A model generated the notes under the pieces. That model did not search any database. It saw only the letters and a program-made list of their open reading frames with translations, and was not told where the DNA came from. Below, piece after piece: positions 47,720-55,977 of a DNA stretch of 64,000 bases. Location: positions 372,001-436,000 of the forward strand of contig NZ_JAKLUA010000006.1 of the NCBI RefSeq assembly GCF_022012435.1, written 5' to 3'. The DNA is from Bradyrhizobium zhengyangense. GTDB lineage: Bacteria > Pseudomonadota > Alphaproteobacteria > Rhizobiales > Xanthobacteraceae. How positions within the stretch are numbered: position 1 is the first letter of the stretch; each line of letters starts with the position of its first letter. Position numbers and translations under genes: made by a program.

Positions 47720-49165
47720 TTATGCGTTGCCGGCGGCCCGGAATTGCGCACCCGCGCGTTGCAGGTTCTGCGGCAGGCTGGACAACACGGCTTTGCGATC
47801 GGCGACCGCGGCGTGGAATTGGTCGAGCGCGATATTGAAGGCGGCGAGTGCGCCCTCCTCGATGGCGCCGTGATCGTAGCAGCGCAAGGTGTCGCGCAGG
47901 ATCCCGTCGGCCTCGGCCTGCATCTGGTCAAGTTCGTCGATCGTCTCGCTCTTGCGGGCCGCGGTGAGCATGTCGAGCAGACGTTCGCGTAAGTGACTGT
48001 TGTTGTCGCGCTCGTCCTTCTTCAGATAGCCCGCGAACCAGGCGCCGAGCGAGCCCGTCGCCGAAAGCGCCATCAGGCTCCACCAGATGTAATCGCTGTA
48101 TTTGTCGAGGAAGGTCTTCTCCTCGCCGTCGACGAAGGCGGCGGCGCCCGGATGCACGGGGATCACCGCGTCCTTGTCGGTGTCGGGCGTCTCGATCTTC
48201 GCGGCCTGCGGGAAGTCGGTCAGCAATTGCTGGCGCACGGCGAAGAGCTGCCGGGTGAAGGCCGCAACCGTGGTTTCGGACAGGCCTTTGCGCGCCACCA
48301 CGTGGTGCGAGAAGCTGATGGTCTTGACCTCGTCCTCGGGGCGATCGGGTGAGCCGCCATAGGTGCCGGCGGGAATTTCCGAGGCTTCATAGACCGGATG
48401 GTTCTGCGCGATGGCGTCCGCCGAATCGATCGCGAGGAAGGTCGGCGAGCCGCCGTCCTTGGCGGAGGCGGCGATCGCATCCGCTGTGATCTTGCTGTTG
48501 ACGGGGCCGGCCGCGAGATAGACGTCCGCCTTCTGCGCCTTGATCGCCTCGGCGACTTCGCTCGCCGGGAATTGCACGATCTCGACCTTGGCAGGATCGA
48601 CGCCGTATTGCTGCAGGATCACCTTGAGCAGATTGACGTTGGCCGCCGTGCGGCCGACCACGCCGACGCGGTGACCGGCGAGCTGCGAGATCTTGGTGAT
48701 CTTCGCGCCCTTCTTCTTGCCCTTGCCGGGCACCGACCACAGCACCACGACGTTCTTGCGCAGCGTTGCGACGGCTTGCGCGTTCTTGGGCACATCGAGA
48801 TCGCCGCGCACGATGGCAAGATCGACCTTGCTTTCGGCGAGCTGGTCCGCACTGGCGGTGGCGCCGTCGGTCTGGACCGGGCGCAGCCGCACAAAACCTT
48901 TGCTCTGCGCGAAGGCCTGCGTCAGCGCCTGCACCACCTTGACGTCGTCGCTGTTGGCGGGACCGACCGCGATCTTCAAGGTCACCGGTCGCATTGCGAA
49001 ATAATAGCCGCCGGCGAGCGCACCGACGATGGCGAGCACCAGCGCCAGAGACACGAGCGCTGTCTTCCGCGCCGCGGATCGCGGCGAAGGCGGAGGGGGC
49101 GCTTCGGCCAGGTTTGAATCCCCGGTCATCGATCTCCCAAACAGGCGCTTCAGGCTCAGCTTCAT
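47720..49165 (-). CDS. TAXI-family protein anchored in the membrane at both ends
   Basis: 481 aa. A membrane helix (about 35-57, ALVSLALVLAIVGALAGGYY), then a periplasmic TAXI-type TRAP solute-binding domain (about 60-350; KIAVGPANSDDVKVVQAL, HRVGVVGRTAANVNLLKVIL, GGSPTFLAIDSAD). A second membrane helix (about 359-381, YIWWSLMALSATGSLGAWF) follows and then a cytoplasmic helical tail of about 100 residues (KKDERDNNSHLRERLLDML). A soluble binding protein of a transporter would not need these anchors; no TRAP permease is nearby. It may be a receptor that reports ligand binding across the membrane (inference). Divergent from phhB. Confidence 0.83.
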   Translation of the reverse strand: MKLSLKRLFGRSMTGDSNLAEAPPPPSPRSAARKTALVSLALVLAIVGALAGGYYFAMRPVTLKIAVGPANSDDVKVVQALTQAFAQSKGFVRLRPVQTDGATASADQLAESKVDLAIVRGDLDVPKNAQAVATLRKNVVVLWSVPGKGKKKGAKITKISQLAGHRVGVVGRTAANVNLLKVILQQYGVDPAKVEIVQFPASEVAEAIKAQKADVYLAAGPVNSKITADAIAASAKDGGSPTFLAIDSADAIAQNHPVYEASEIPAGTYGGSPDRPEDEVKTISFSHHVVARKGLSETTVAAFTRQLFAVRQQLLTDFPQAAKIETPDTDKDAVIPVHPGAAAFVDGEEKTFLDKYSDYIWWSLMALSATGSLGAWFAGYLKKDERDNNSHLRERLLDMLTAARKSETIDELDQMQAEADGILRDTLRCYDHGAIEEGALAAFNIALDQFHAAVADRKAVLSSLPQNLQRAGAQFRAAGNA

Positions 49166-49315
49166 CTTGGCCAGCGATTTACGCCCGCAATTGTAGCAAA
49201 TTTCTTGTCCGCCGGGGTTACATCTCCGTCATGGTTAGCGGATCGGCCAAACCCGAGGGTGAACCCCGACGTAAGCACGGTGTTAGGGTAAAGTTCCCCT
49301 GAAATGGAGGTCATC

Positions 49316-49618
49316 ATGGCAGAACGTCTATCGGCGGACGCACGCAAGCAGGCGCTGGGCACCCTCCCCGGCTGGGCCGAGGTCCAGGACGGCAAAGGGA
49401 TCGGGAAGACCTTTGTCTTCAGGGATTTCAACGAGGCCTTCGGCTTCATGACCCGGGCGGCGCTGGTCGCCGAGAAAATGGATCACCACCCGGAATGGCG
49501 CAATGTCTACAAGACGGTGGAGGTGGTGCTGTCGACCCATGATGCCGGCGGTGTCACCAAGCTCGACATCGAGCTTGCCACCACGATGAACGCAATTGCC
49601 AAGCTGACGCAGGGCTGA
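49316..49618 (+). CDS. phhB: 4a-hydroxytetrahydrobiopterin dehydratase (pterin-4a-carbinolamine dehydratase)
   Basis: 100-aa dehydratase that recycles the pterin cofactor of aromatic amino acid hydroxylases. The signature EKMDHHPEWRNVYKTVEVVL with the HHPEW motif and the C-terminal helix-strand LDIELATTMNAIA fit the family. Start ATG 49316 is preferred over 49304, where GGAGGTC would be inside the coding part. No phenylalanine hydroxylase is encoded nearby. Divergent from the TAXI gene with about 150 bp between. Confidence 0.92.
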   Translation: MAERLSADARKQALGTLPGWAEVQDGKGIGKTFVFRDFNEAFGFMTRAALVAEKMDHHPEWRNVYKTVEVVLSTHDAGGVTKLDIELATTMNAIAKLTQG

Positions 49619-49707
49619 CGTCTTGCGGGTCCGGGCCGCATCCCCATCTTGTGATCGTCACCGGATGCGGCCTTCGGTCGCGCCGCCCTAAGCGGGAGTT
49701 TTGAGAG

Positions 49708-50100
49708 ATGGCTGCCGAACACAGCGTCGGCTTCGAGCCGGCCGATCGGCTCGCGGAAGATCGTGAAAGCGTGCGCCGCCGCTTCTGGCGCAAGCTGAAG
49801 CGCGTCGCTGCGCATCTGCCGTTCACGGAAGATCTGCTCGCCGCCTATTACTGCGCGTTCGACCGCCAGACCCCGCGCCATGTCCAGGCGTCGCTGCTGG
49901 GCGCGATCGCCTATTTCATCCTGCCGTTCGACTTCATTCCGGACGTGATGCCGGTGCTCGGCTTCACCGATGACGCCGCCATTCTGGCCACCGCCATCCG
50001 CATGGTCGCCAGCCACATCACATCAGAGCATCGCGAAGCCGCGCGTGCGGCGCTGAAGCGCGGCGTGGATGAGGCGGAGGAGAAGGCGGAAGCGGCGTAA
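49708..50100 (+). CDS. YkvA family protein (DUF1232)
   Basis: 130-aa protein. The core LLGAIAYFILPFDFIPDVMPVLGFTDDAAIL, shown as AIAYFILPFDFIPDVMPVLG, is the DUF1232 signature and may insert into the membrane. An amphipathic N-terminal helix region and a charged Ala/Glu-rich C-terminal tail (EEAEEKAEAA) surround it. Function unknown; located at the membrane by inference. It follows phhB after 89 bp on the same strand. A family C palindrome follows the stop. Confidence 0.88.
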   Translation: MAAEHSVGFEPADRLAEDRESVRRRFWRKLKRVAAHLPFTEDLLAAYYCAFDRQTPRHVQASLLGAIAYFILPFDFIPDVMPVLGFTDDAAILATAIRMVASHITSEHREAARAALKRGVDEAEEKAEAA

Positions 50101-50121
50101 CGGCTATTGCCATTTGTCCCG

Positions 50122-50226
50122 CTGTCATTCCCCGCGAAGGCGGGGAATCCAGTACGCCGCGGTTTCTCGATTCAATCACTGGCGTCTCGGAGTACTGGGT
50201 CGCCCGGTCAAGCCGGGCGACGACAA
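50122..50226. repeat. Palindromic intergenic repeat, family C
   Basis: Contains two hairpins: TTCCCCGCGAAGGCGGGGAA at the left and TCGCCCGGTCAAGCCGGGCGA (21 bases, shown as TCGCCCGG/CCGGGCGA) at the right, the ends being GTCATTCC and GACGACA. Different from families A and B but in the same type of place, between the convergent YkvA and quinone oxidoreductase genes. Confidence 0.75.
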
Positions 50227-50274
50227 TTGTGGGTGTGGCGCGCATCGCGCCAAACGCGCCTCCGCCTCACATCC

Positions 50275-51249
50275 TCACGGATGCAGGATCACCTTGCCCA
50301 TGGCCTGCCGTCCCGCCAGCACCTTCAGTGCGTCGGCGGTCTGGGCCAGCGGGAAGGTGCGGTCGACATGCGATGAGATCTTGCCTTCCGCCGTCCACTT
50401 CACCAGCTTCTCGAGATTGGCGCGGTTCTTTTCCGGATTCTGCCGGGTCCATGCGCCCCAGAACACGCCGCGGATATCGCAGCCCTTCAGCAGCGCGAGG
50501 TTCAGCGGCATCTTCGGAATGTCGCCGGCCGCAAAGCCGATGACGAGGAAGCGTCCTTCCCAGGCGATCGAGCGCAATGCCTGTTCGGCATACGCGCCGC
50601 CCACCGGATCGAAGATGATGTCGACGCCCTTGCCGCCGGTGAGCTTGCGCAAACCTTCCTTGAGATCTTCCTTGGCGTAGTTCAGCGTCAGCTCGGCACC
50701 GTGCGCTTTGGCGAATTCGAGCTTCTCCTCGGACGAGGCGCAGGCGATCACCTTCAGGCCCATCAGCTTGCCGAGCTCGCATGCGGCAAGACCGGTGCCG
50801 CCGGCCGCGCCCAACACTGCGAGGGTCTCACCCGGCTTCGGGCTCGCGCGGTCTTCCAGCGCATGCAGCGCCGTGCCGTAGATGATGATGATGCCGGCCG
50901 CGCGGTCGTAATCGAGATTGTCGGGAATCTTCACGATCCCTGCCGCCGGCAGCGCGATCTTTTCGCGCGCGCCGTTATGACCGCAGGAGGCGACCACGCG
51001 ATCGCCGACCTTCAGATCGGTGACGCCGGGGCCGATGCTCTCGATCACGCCGGCAACTTCGGCGGCCGGCGAGAACGGGAACGGCGGCTTGATCTGGTAC
51101 TTGCCCTGGATCATCAGGATGTCGAAGAAGTTAAGCGCCGCTGCCTTGATCGCGATCACGGCTTCGCCGGGACCAGCCACCGGATCCGGCACATCGGCGA
51201 GCACGAGATCGTCGGGCTGGCAATATTGCGAGCAGAGGATGGCTTTCAT
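50275..51249 (-). CDS. NADPH:quinone oxidoreductase, zinc-less MDR family
   Basis: 324-aa medium-chain oxidoreductase without the zinc-binding cysteines of alcohol dehydrogenases. Its GroES-like N-terminal part (FPFSPAAEVAGVIESIG, GDRVVASCGHNGA) is followed by the NADPH Rossmann motif ETLAVLGAAGGTGLAACEL. The typical middle FDPVGGAYAEQALRSI and C-terminal KVILHP follow. Quinone or enone reduction is expected; the true substrate is unknown. The frame continues to 51438, through a family A repeat, but the family start is at ATG 51249. Divergent from the SDR at 51471. Confidence 0.9.
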   Translation of the reverse strand: MKAILCSQYCQPDDLVLADVPDPVAGPGEAVIAIKAAALNFFDILMIQGKYQIKPPFPFSPAAEVAGVIESIGPGVTDLKVGDRVVASCGHNGAREKIALPAAGIVKIPDNLDYDRAAGIIIIYGTALHALEDRASPKPGETLAVLGAAGGTGLAACELGKLMGLKVIACASSEEKLEFAKAHGAELTLNYAKEDLKEGLRKLTGGKGVDIIFDPVGGAYAEQALRSIAWEGRFLVIGFAAGDIPKMPLNLALLKGCDIRGVFWGAWTRQNPEKNRANLEKLVKWTAEGKISSHVDRTFPLAQTADALKVLAGRQAMGKVILHP

Positions 51250-51362
51250 GGCGACACCTTGGGGCGTTCGGGGTGGAATGAATGTTGGGCCGTTTCTGCC
51301 GGATTTAATGCAACCGGACAATCCGGATTCTTTGTCTCGGATGGCGCGACGTCCTATCCTCG

Positions 51363-51443
51363 CGTCATTGCGAGCGCAGCGAAGCAATCCGGAGTCCGTG
51401 CCGCGGAAATAGTCTTGATTGCTTCGCTGCGCTCGCAATGACG
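51363..51443. repeat. Palindromic intergenic repeat, family A copy 2
   Basis: CGTCATTGCGAGCGCAGCGA at the left, TCGCTGCGCTCGCAATGACG at the right, loop region less conserved (TCCGGAGTCC). It lies between the divergent quinone oxidoreductase and SDR genes, so it sits in a promoter region here, unlike the other copies. Confidence 0.9.
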
Positions 51444-51470
51444 AAACCCGCGGAGAAAGGGATTCAAACG

Positions 51471-52310
51471 ATGTTTGAAACAGGTCTGCTTAGGGGCAAG
51501 CGCATCCTCGTCACTGGCGGCGGCTCGGGCCTTGGCGCTGCGATGGGACGCCGCTTCCTCGCGCTCGGCGCCGAACTCGTGATCTGCGGCCGCAAGCTCG
51601 ACCGTCTCGAAACGACCGCAGCTGAGATGCGCAAGGAGACTGGCGGGAAGGTTACGACATCAGCATGCGATGTTCGCGATGGTGCCGCGGTCGATGCGAT
51701 GATGGATGCGATCTGGCGCGAAGCGCCACTCGATATTCTCGTCAACAACGCTGCCGCGACCTTCATCGCGCAAAGTGAGCATCTGTCGTTCCGCGCCGCC
51801 GATGCGATCCTGGCGCCGACGCTGCATGGCGCGATGTACTGCACGCTCGCTGCCGGCAAGCGCTGGATCGAGGGCAGGCACAAGGGTGTCGTGCTATCGA
51901 TCCTCTCGACCTCGACCATCACCGGCCGCGCCTTCACGGTTCCCTCGGCCATGGCGAAATCGGCGGTGCTGGCGATGACCAGGAGTCTCGCGGTGGAGTG
52001 GGGCCCGAAGGGCATCCGCACCGTCGCGATCGCGCCGGGGCCGTTCCCCACCGCCGGCGCATCGGGGCAACTGCGACCCGAGGGCCGGGACGAAGGCTGG
52101 ACCACCCGCAACCCGTTGGGACGCGTCGGCGAGCACAGCGAGCTTGCCGACCTCGCCAGCTTCCTGGTCTCGGACCGTGCCGGATATATCAACGGCGAGA
52201 TGGTGGTGATCGACGGCGGCGCGCATTTGCGCAGTTCCGGCGCCGAGGATCTGTTGCGATTGACTGATGCGCAATGGGCGGAACAGCGCGCCGCGCGGTC
52301 GAAAAGCTAA
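51471..52310 (+). CDS. SDR family oxidoreductase with atypical active site
   Basis: 279-aa SDR. The cofactor loop is VTGGGSGLGAAMGRRF and NNAAATF follows. In the active-site strand the usual Tyr-x-x-x-Lys is replaced: the stretch is VPSAMAKSAVLAM, with Ser where Tyr is expected. 2,4-dienoyl-CoA reductases show such a change (Ser-Ala-x-Ala-Lys-like), so that activity is a candidate. The upstream ATG at 51438 lies in the repeat, and ATG 51471 gives the normal start. A C-terminal tail with LRSSGAEDLLRLTDAQW follows. Divergent from the quinone oxidoreductase gene. Confidence 0.87.
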   Translation: MFETGLLRGKRILVTGGGSGLGAAMGRRFLALGAELVICGRKLDRLETTAAEMRKETGGKVTTSACDVRDGAAVDAMMDAIWREAPLDILVNNAAATFIAQSEHLSFRAADAILAPTLHGAMYCTLAAGKRWIEGRHKGVVLSILSTSTITGRAFTVPSAMAKSAVLAMTRSLAVEWGPKGIRTVAIAPGPFPTAGASGQLRPEGRDEGWTTRNPLGRVGEHSELADLASFLVSDRAGYINGEMVVIDGGAHLRSSGAEDLLRLTDAQWAEQRAARSKS

Positions 52311-52424
52311 CCGTGATTGCCCGCTAACTGCCTTCCCAAACTGGACTTTCCCGGTTATCCCTGCACGGGGACAAATCGCCGCCGGGCCATCTTCCAGTCA
52401 CAATATTGAGGGAACCACTCCAGC

Positions 52425-53072
52425 ATGTGGCGGGCGCTCTTTTTGGCTTTGATGACTGGCGTGGCGGCGTGGGGATTGAGTGAGTCCGCGCGCGCCCAGA
52501 CGACGCAACCGGCGCCGAAGGCGGCGGCAAAGCCGGCCGCGACGGCCGCCAAGACGGCAACCAAAACGGCAGCCAAGCCCGAGAGCAAGCCGGCGACCCC
52601 CGCCGCGGCCGTTGCGGGTGGCGCGGAGCCGACGCTGATCGGCCAGTTCGGCACCTGGGGCGCCTATGCGGCGACACCCAATGGCAAGAAGGTCTGCTTT
52701 GCGCTGGCAAAGCCCTCCTCGTCGAAGACAAATCCGCCGAACCGGCCGCGCGATCCCGCCTATGCCTTTGTCTCGACCCGGCCGGCCGAGAAGGTGAACA
52801 ACGAAGTGTCTGTCATGATCGGCTACGCGCTGAAGCCGGGCTCGGAATCGACGGTCGAGGTCGGCGGCGCCTCCTTCGCGATGTACACGCAGGGCGACGG
52901 CCTCTGGATCAAGAATGCGGCCGAAGAGGAGCGGATGGTGGAAGCCATGCGCAAATCCGCCGATCTCGTGGTCAAGGGCACCTCGGCCAAGGGCACGGAG
53001 ACGACCGATACGTTCTCGCTGAAGGGTCTCGCCCAGGCCCTGGACAAGATTGCGCAGGATTGCCGGCATTAA
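52425..53072 (+). CDS. Invasion-associated locus B (IalB) family protein
   Basis: 215-aa exported protein. Signal peptide RALFLALMTGVAAWGLSESA ends near ARA. A Lys/Ala/Thr-rich low-complexity stretch of about 40 residues comes next, then the IalB domain of about 130 residues: GQFGTWGAYAATPNGKKVCF, VMIGYALKPGSESTVEVGG and a C-terminal IAQDCRH. IalB was named in Bartonella, where it affects erythrocyte entry, but the family is widespread in alphaproteobacteria, so no virulence role is implied. It probably works in the periplasm. Same strand as rlmN; a family B repeat separates them. Confidence 0.87.
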   Translation: MWRALFLALMTGVAAWGLSESARAQTTQPAPKAAAKPAATAAKTATKTAAKPESKPATPAAAVAGGAEPTLIGQFGTWGAYAATPNGKKVCFALAKPSSSKTNPPNRPRDPAYAFVSTRPAEKVNNEVSVMIGYALKPGSESTVEVGGASFAMYTQGDGLWIKNAAEEERMVEAMRKSADLVVKGTSAKGTETTDTFSLKGLAQALDKIAQDCRH

Positions 53073-53140
53073 GGCTGCGGGCGGGAAGGTCGCAATCGGC
53101 GGACCCGGTTGCTATATAAGGCCGGTTCCAGATTTTCTTT

Positions 53141-53221
53141 CGTCATTCCGGGACGATGCGCAGCATCGAGCTCGGAATCTCGAGGTTCCGGGTTCGACGC
53201 TTCGCGCCGCCCCGGAACGAC
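53141..53221. repeat. Palindromic intergenic repeat, family B copy 3
   Basis: CGTCATTCCGGGACGATGCG at the left and GCCGCCCCGGAACGAC at the right, with the inner CTCGGAATCTCGAGGTTCCGGG pairing as GGAATCTCGAGGTTCC. Degenerate at its right end. It lies just upstream of the rlmN start and inside the longest frame extension, so it helps to place the start at 53242. Confidence 0.8.
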
Positions 53222-53241
53222 AACATCATCAGGCCTATTCA

Positions 53242-54444
53242 ATGCAACCGACGACCGAGCCGCGCGACGCAATCCTGGTGGAGAAGACTCCGCTCGAAAC
53301 CTATGTGCCGCCGGCCAAGCCGTCGCTGATCGGGCTGTCGCGCGCCGAGCTTGCCGATCGCCTCGGCGAGATCGGCGTCGCACCGGCGCAGCGCAAGATG
53401 CGCGTGCAGCAGCTCTGGCACTGGCTCTATTTCCGCGGCGCCCAGAGCTTCGACGACATGACCTCGATCTCGAAGGGCATTCGCGCCGAACTCGCCCAGC
53501 ATTTCACCGTCGATCGACCCGAAGTCGTGGCCGAGCAGATCTCCAACGACGGCACCCGCAAATGGCTGCTGCGGCTGCCGAGCGGCGACAATGTCGAGAA
53601 GGCGCATGAAGTCGAGTGCGTCTACATCCCCGAGACCGATCGCGGCACGCTCTGCGTCTCCTCGCAGGTCGGCTGCACGCTGAACTGCTCGTTCTGCCAT
53701 ACCGGCACGCAGCGCCTGGTGCGCAACCTCACCGCCGGCGAGATCGTCGGCCAGATCATGGTCGCGCGCGATCGCCTGAACGATTGGGCTGACCGCGAGG
53801 ACGGCACGCGCCGCGTCACCAACATCGTGATGATGGGGATGGGCGAGCCGCTCTACAATTTCGACGCGGTGCGCGATGCGCTTTTGATCGTCGGCGACAA
53901 CGAGGGCATCGGCATTTCCCGCCGCCGCATCACGCTGTCGACCTCCGGCGTGGTCCCGAACATCGTGCGTGCCGGCGAGGAGATCGGCGTCATGCTCGCG
54001 ATCTCGCTGCATGCGGTGCGCGACGAGCTACGCAACGAGCTCGTGCCGCTCAACCGCAAATATCCGATCAAGGAATTGCTGCAGGCCTGCCGCGACTATC
54101 CCGGTGCCTCGAACGCCCGCCGCATCACCTTCGAATACGTGATGCTCAAGGGCGTCAACGATTCGCTCGACGATGCAAAGCTGCTGGTGAAGCTGCTCAA
54201 GGGCATTCACGCCAAGATCAATCTGATCCCGTTCAATCCCTGGCCCGGCACGGCCTATGAATGCTCGGACTGGGACCAGATCGAAAAATTCTCCGAATAC
54301 ATCTTCAACGCCGGCTATTCCTCGCCGGTGCGCACCCCGCGCGGCCGCGATATCCTCGCCGCCTGCGGCCAGCTCAAGTCGGAGACGGAAAAGCTCTCGG
54401 CACGCGAGCGCCAGGCGCTACGCGCCATGGCGATGACGGATTGA
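53242..54444 (+). CDS. rlmN: 23S rRNA / tRNA adenine-C2 methyltransferase RlmN
   Basis: 400-aa radical SAM enzyme that methylates C2 of A2503 in 23S rRNA and A37 of some tRNAs. The cluster motif is VGCTLNCSFCHTGTQ (C-x3-C-x2-C), with MGMGEPLYNFD, ISLHAVRDELRNELVPLN and the methyl-carrying Cys in the C-terminal AACGQL region (ILAACGQLK). The frame continues upstream to 53050 across a repeat, and ATG 53242 is the normal start. Possible terminator role for the family A copy after its stop. Confidence 0.96.
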   Translation: MQPTTEPRDAILVEKTPLETYVPPAKPSLIGLSRAELADRLGEIGVAPAQRKMRVQQLWHWLYFRGAQSFDDMTSISKGIRAELAQHFTVDRPEVVAEQISNDGTRKWLLRLPSGDNVEKAHEVECVYIPETDRGTLCVSSQVGCTLNCSFCHTGTQRLVRNLTAGEIVGQIMVARDRLNDWADREDGTRRVTNIVMMGMGEPLYNFDAVRDALLIVGDNEGIGISRRRITLSTSGVVPNIVRAGEEIGVMLAISLHAVRDELRNELVPLNRKYPIKELLQACRDYPGASNARRITFEYVMLKGVNDSLDDAKLLVKLLKGIHAKINLIPFNPWPGTAYECSDWDQIEKFSEYIFNAGYSSPVRTPRGRDILAACGQLKSETEKLSARERQALRAMAMTD

Positions 54445-54472
54445 GGATGACCGTCCGCGCTCTCGCATCCCT

Positions 54473-54550
54473 GTCATTGCGAGCGCAGCGAAGCAATCCA
54501 GAGTCTTTCCGCGGCGGCAGTCTGGATTGCTTCGCTGCGCTCGCAATGAC
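54473..54550. repeat. Palindromic intergenic repeat, family A copy 3
   Basis: GTCATTGCGAGCGCAGCGAA to TTCGCTGCGCTCGCAATGAC, with AGCAATCCAGA / TCTGGATTGCT extending the stem. It separates rlmN from the membrane protein at 54572, both on plus, so it may form an mRNA-internal hairpin. Confidence 0.9.
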
Positions 54551-54571
54551 GACTACGGTGGCTTTCCCCGC

Positions 54572-55066
54572 ATGTCCCTGATCGGCCGCCTCATCGTGAT
54601 CTTCTTCGGCTTTCTCGCCGCCTGCTTCGTCGGCGGCATGATCGTCGTCGGTGCGCTGCTGTTTCCGGAGTTTTCCGATCTCGGTGCGGGTCCGGTCGAT
54701 CAGGGCGCGATCGACATCCTGCTCGGCTTCGGCTTCATCTTCGTCTCGGGTTTCGCGCTGGTGCCGGCGGCGGTGATCGTTGCGATCACCGAGGCGCTCT
54801 ACATCCGCAGTGCGCTTGCCTATGCGGTCGGCGGTGGCCTTGTCGGGCTCGCCTGCTATCTCGGCCTCATCCCGTTCCATCCTGATACGTTTCAGTTCGA
54901 AGGCATCGTGCGCCGGCATCTGGAGATCATGACCGGCGCGGGCATCGTCGCCGGTGTCGTTTACTGGCTGATCGCCGGCCGCAATGCCGGCGCCTGGCGC
55001 ATCCCGCCGGCCCCGCTCCGGCCGCCTCCGCCGCTGCCGTCGAATTCGCGGCCGGATGTGCGGTGA
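54572..55066 (+). CDS. Conserved membrane protein, function unknown
   Basis: 164-aa protein with four hydrophobic segments (about residues 4-27, 44-66, 70-95 and 115-135), starting SLIGRLIVIFFGFLAACFVG. The C-terminal 25 residues are Pro/Arg-rich (IPPAPLRPPPPLPSNSRP) and likely cytoplasmic or disordered. I do not recognise a family. The upstream frame extension (54527) is in the repeat, so ATG 54572 is chosen. Neighbours rlmN and PAP2 are on the same strand with short gaps. Confidence 0.75.
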   Translation: MSLIGRLIVIFFGFLAACFVGGMIVVGALLFPEFSDLGAGPVDQGAIDILLGFGFIFVSGFALVPAAVIVAITEALYIRSALAYAVGGGLVGLACYLGLIPFHPDTFQFEGIVRRHLEIMTGAGIVAGVVYWLIAGRNAGAWRIPPAPLRPPPPLPSNSRPDVR

Positions 55067-55107
55067 AAGGGTTTCCATCCCCACCCCACTCCGCTAAACC
55101 GCGCGTC

Positions 55108-55884
55108 ATGAACCGGACTGGACTCTTCATCGCCCTGGCGCTGTGGCTCGTGATCGGCGTCGTCTTCGGCCTCTATCCCGAGCTCGATCTCAAGCTCGCC
55201 GCGTTGTTCTTCGATCCCGCGACAAAGACCTTTCCGCTCAAGCTGAACGACTGGGCCGGGATCGCGCGAGATGCGGCGGTGTGGGTGTCCTGGGCGTTCG
55301 TGCTGCCGTCGCTGATCGCGCTGGTGGTCAAGATGATCAGGCCCGACCGTCCCCTGATGGTGTCGGGACGCGCGATCGTATTCCTGCTGGTCACGATCAT
55401 CATGTCGGCGGGCATTCTCACCAACCTCACCTTCAAGTCCTATTGGGGCCGGCCGCGGCCGGTGGTGGTGACCGAGTTTGCCGGCGATCAGCAGTTCGTG
55501 GCGTGGTGGGATCCGCGCGGCGATTGCGAACGCAATTGCTCGTTCTTCTCCGGCGAAGGCGCGACCGCGTTCTGGACGCTGGCGCCCGCTGCCCTGGCAC
55601 CGCCGGCGTGGCGGCCGCTCGCCTATGCGGGCGCGGTGGTGTTCGGTCTCACGACCAGCGGGCTCCGCATGGCCTTCGGCGGCCACTTCTTCACCGATGT
55701 CGCAACCGCCGGCCTCGTCACCTTCGTCGTGATCTGGTTCGGTTTCGCGCTGATCTACCGCTGGCCGCGGACCCGGTTTTCGGACGAGGCGGTCGATGCG
55801 GCCCTGACCCGGCTGAACATGCCCGCCTACCGGCTCCGCAAGCGCCTGTTCGGCCGCAAGACCGGTCCCGCACCCTCGATTTGA
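55108..55884 (+). CDS. PAP2-family phosphatase
   Basis: 258-aa integral membrane phosphatase with about six hydrophobic segments. Motif 1 is KSYWGRPRP, motif 3 SGLRMAFGGHFFTDV (R-x5-H-x3-D). Motif 2, usually PSGH, reads FFSGEGATAF: the Ser-Gly is kept but His is replaced by Glu. This variant is known in some bacterial relatives but could alter catalysis. Likely acts on lipid phosphates (undecaprenyl diphosphate, lipid A or phosphatidic acid type) facing the periplasm. Start ATG 55108; the frame upstream to 55063 overlaps the preceding stop region. Confidence 0.9.
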   Translation: MNRTGLFIALALWLVIGVVFGLYPELDLKLAALFFDPATKTFPLKLNDWAGIARDAAVWVSWAFVLPSLIALVVKMIRPDRPLMVSGRAIVFLLVTIIMSAGILTNLTFKSYWGRPRPVVVTEFAGDQQFVAWWDPRGDCERNCSFFSGEGATAFWTLAPAALAPPAWRPLAYAGAVVFGLTTSGLRMAFGGHFFTDVATAGLVTFVVIWFGFALIYRWPRTRFSDEAVDAALTRLNMPAYRLRKRLFGRKTGPAPSI

Positions 55885-55977
55885 GCCATTAAATGGGTGC
55901 CGAGGCGTGCGAAATTTGATATTCGCGCGGTCACGCCACCCCAGCCAATAGCCCCCTGAGACCCGATTGGAAGCCCC

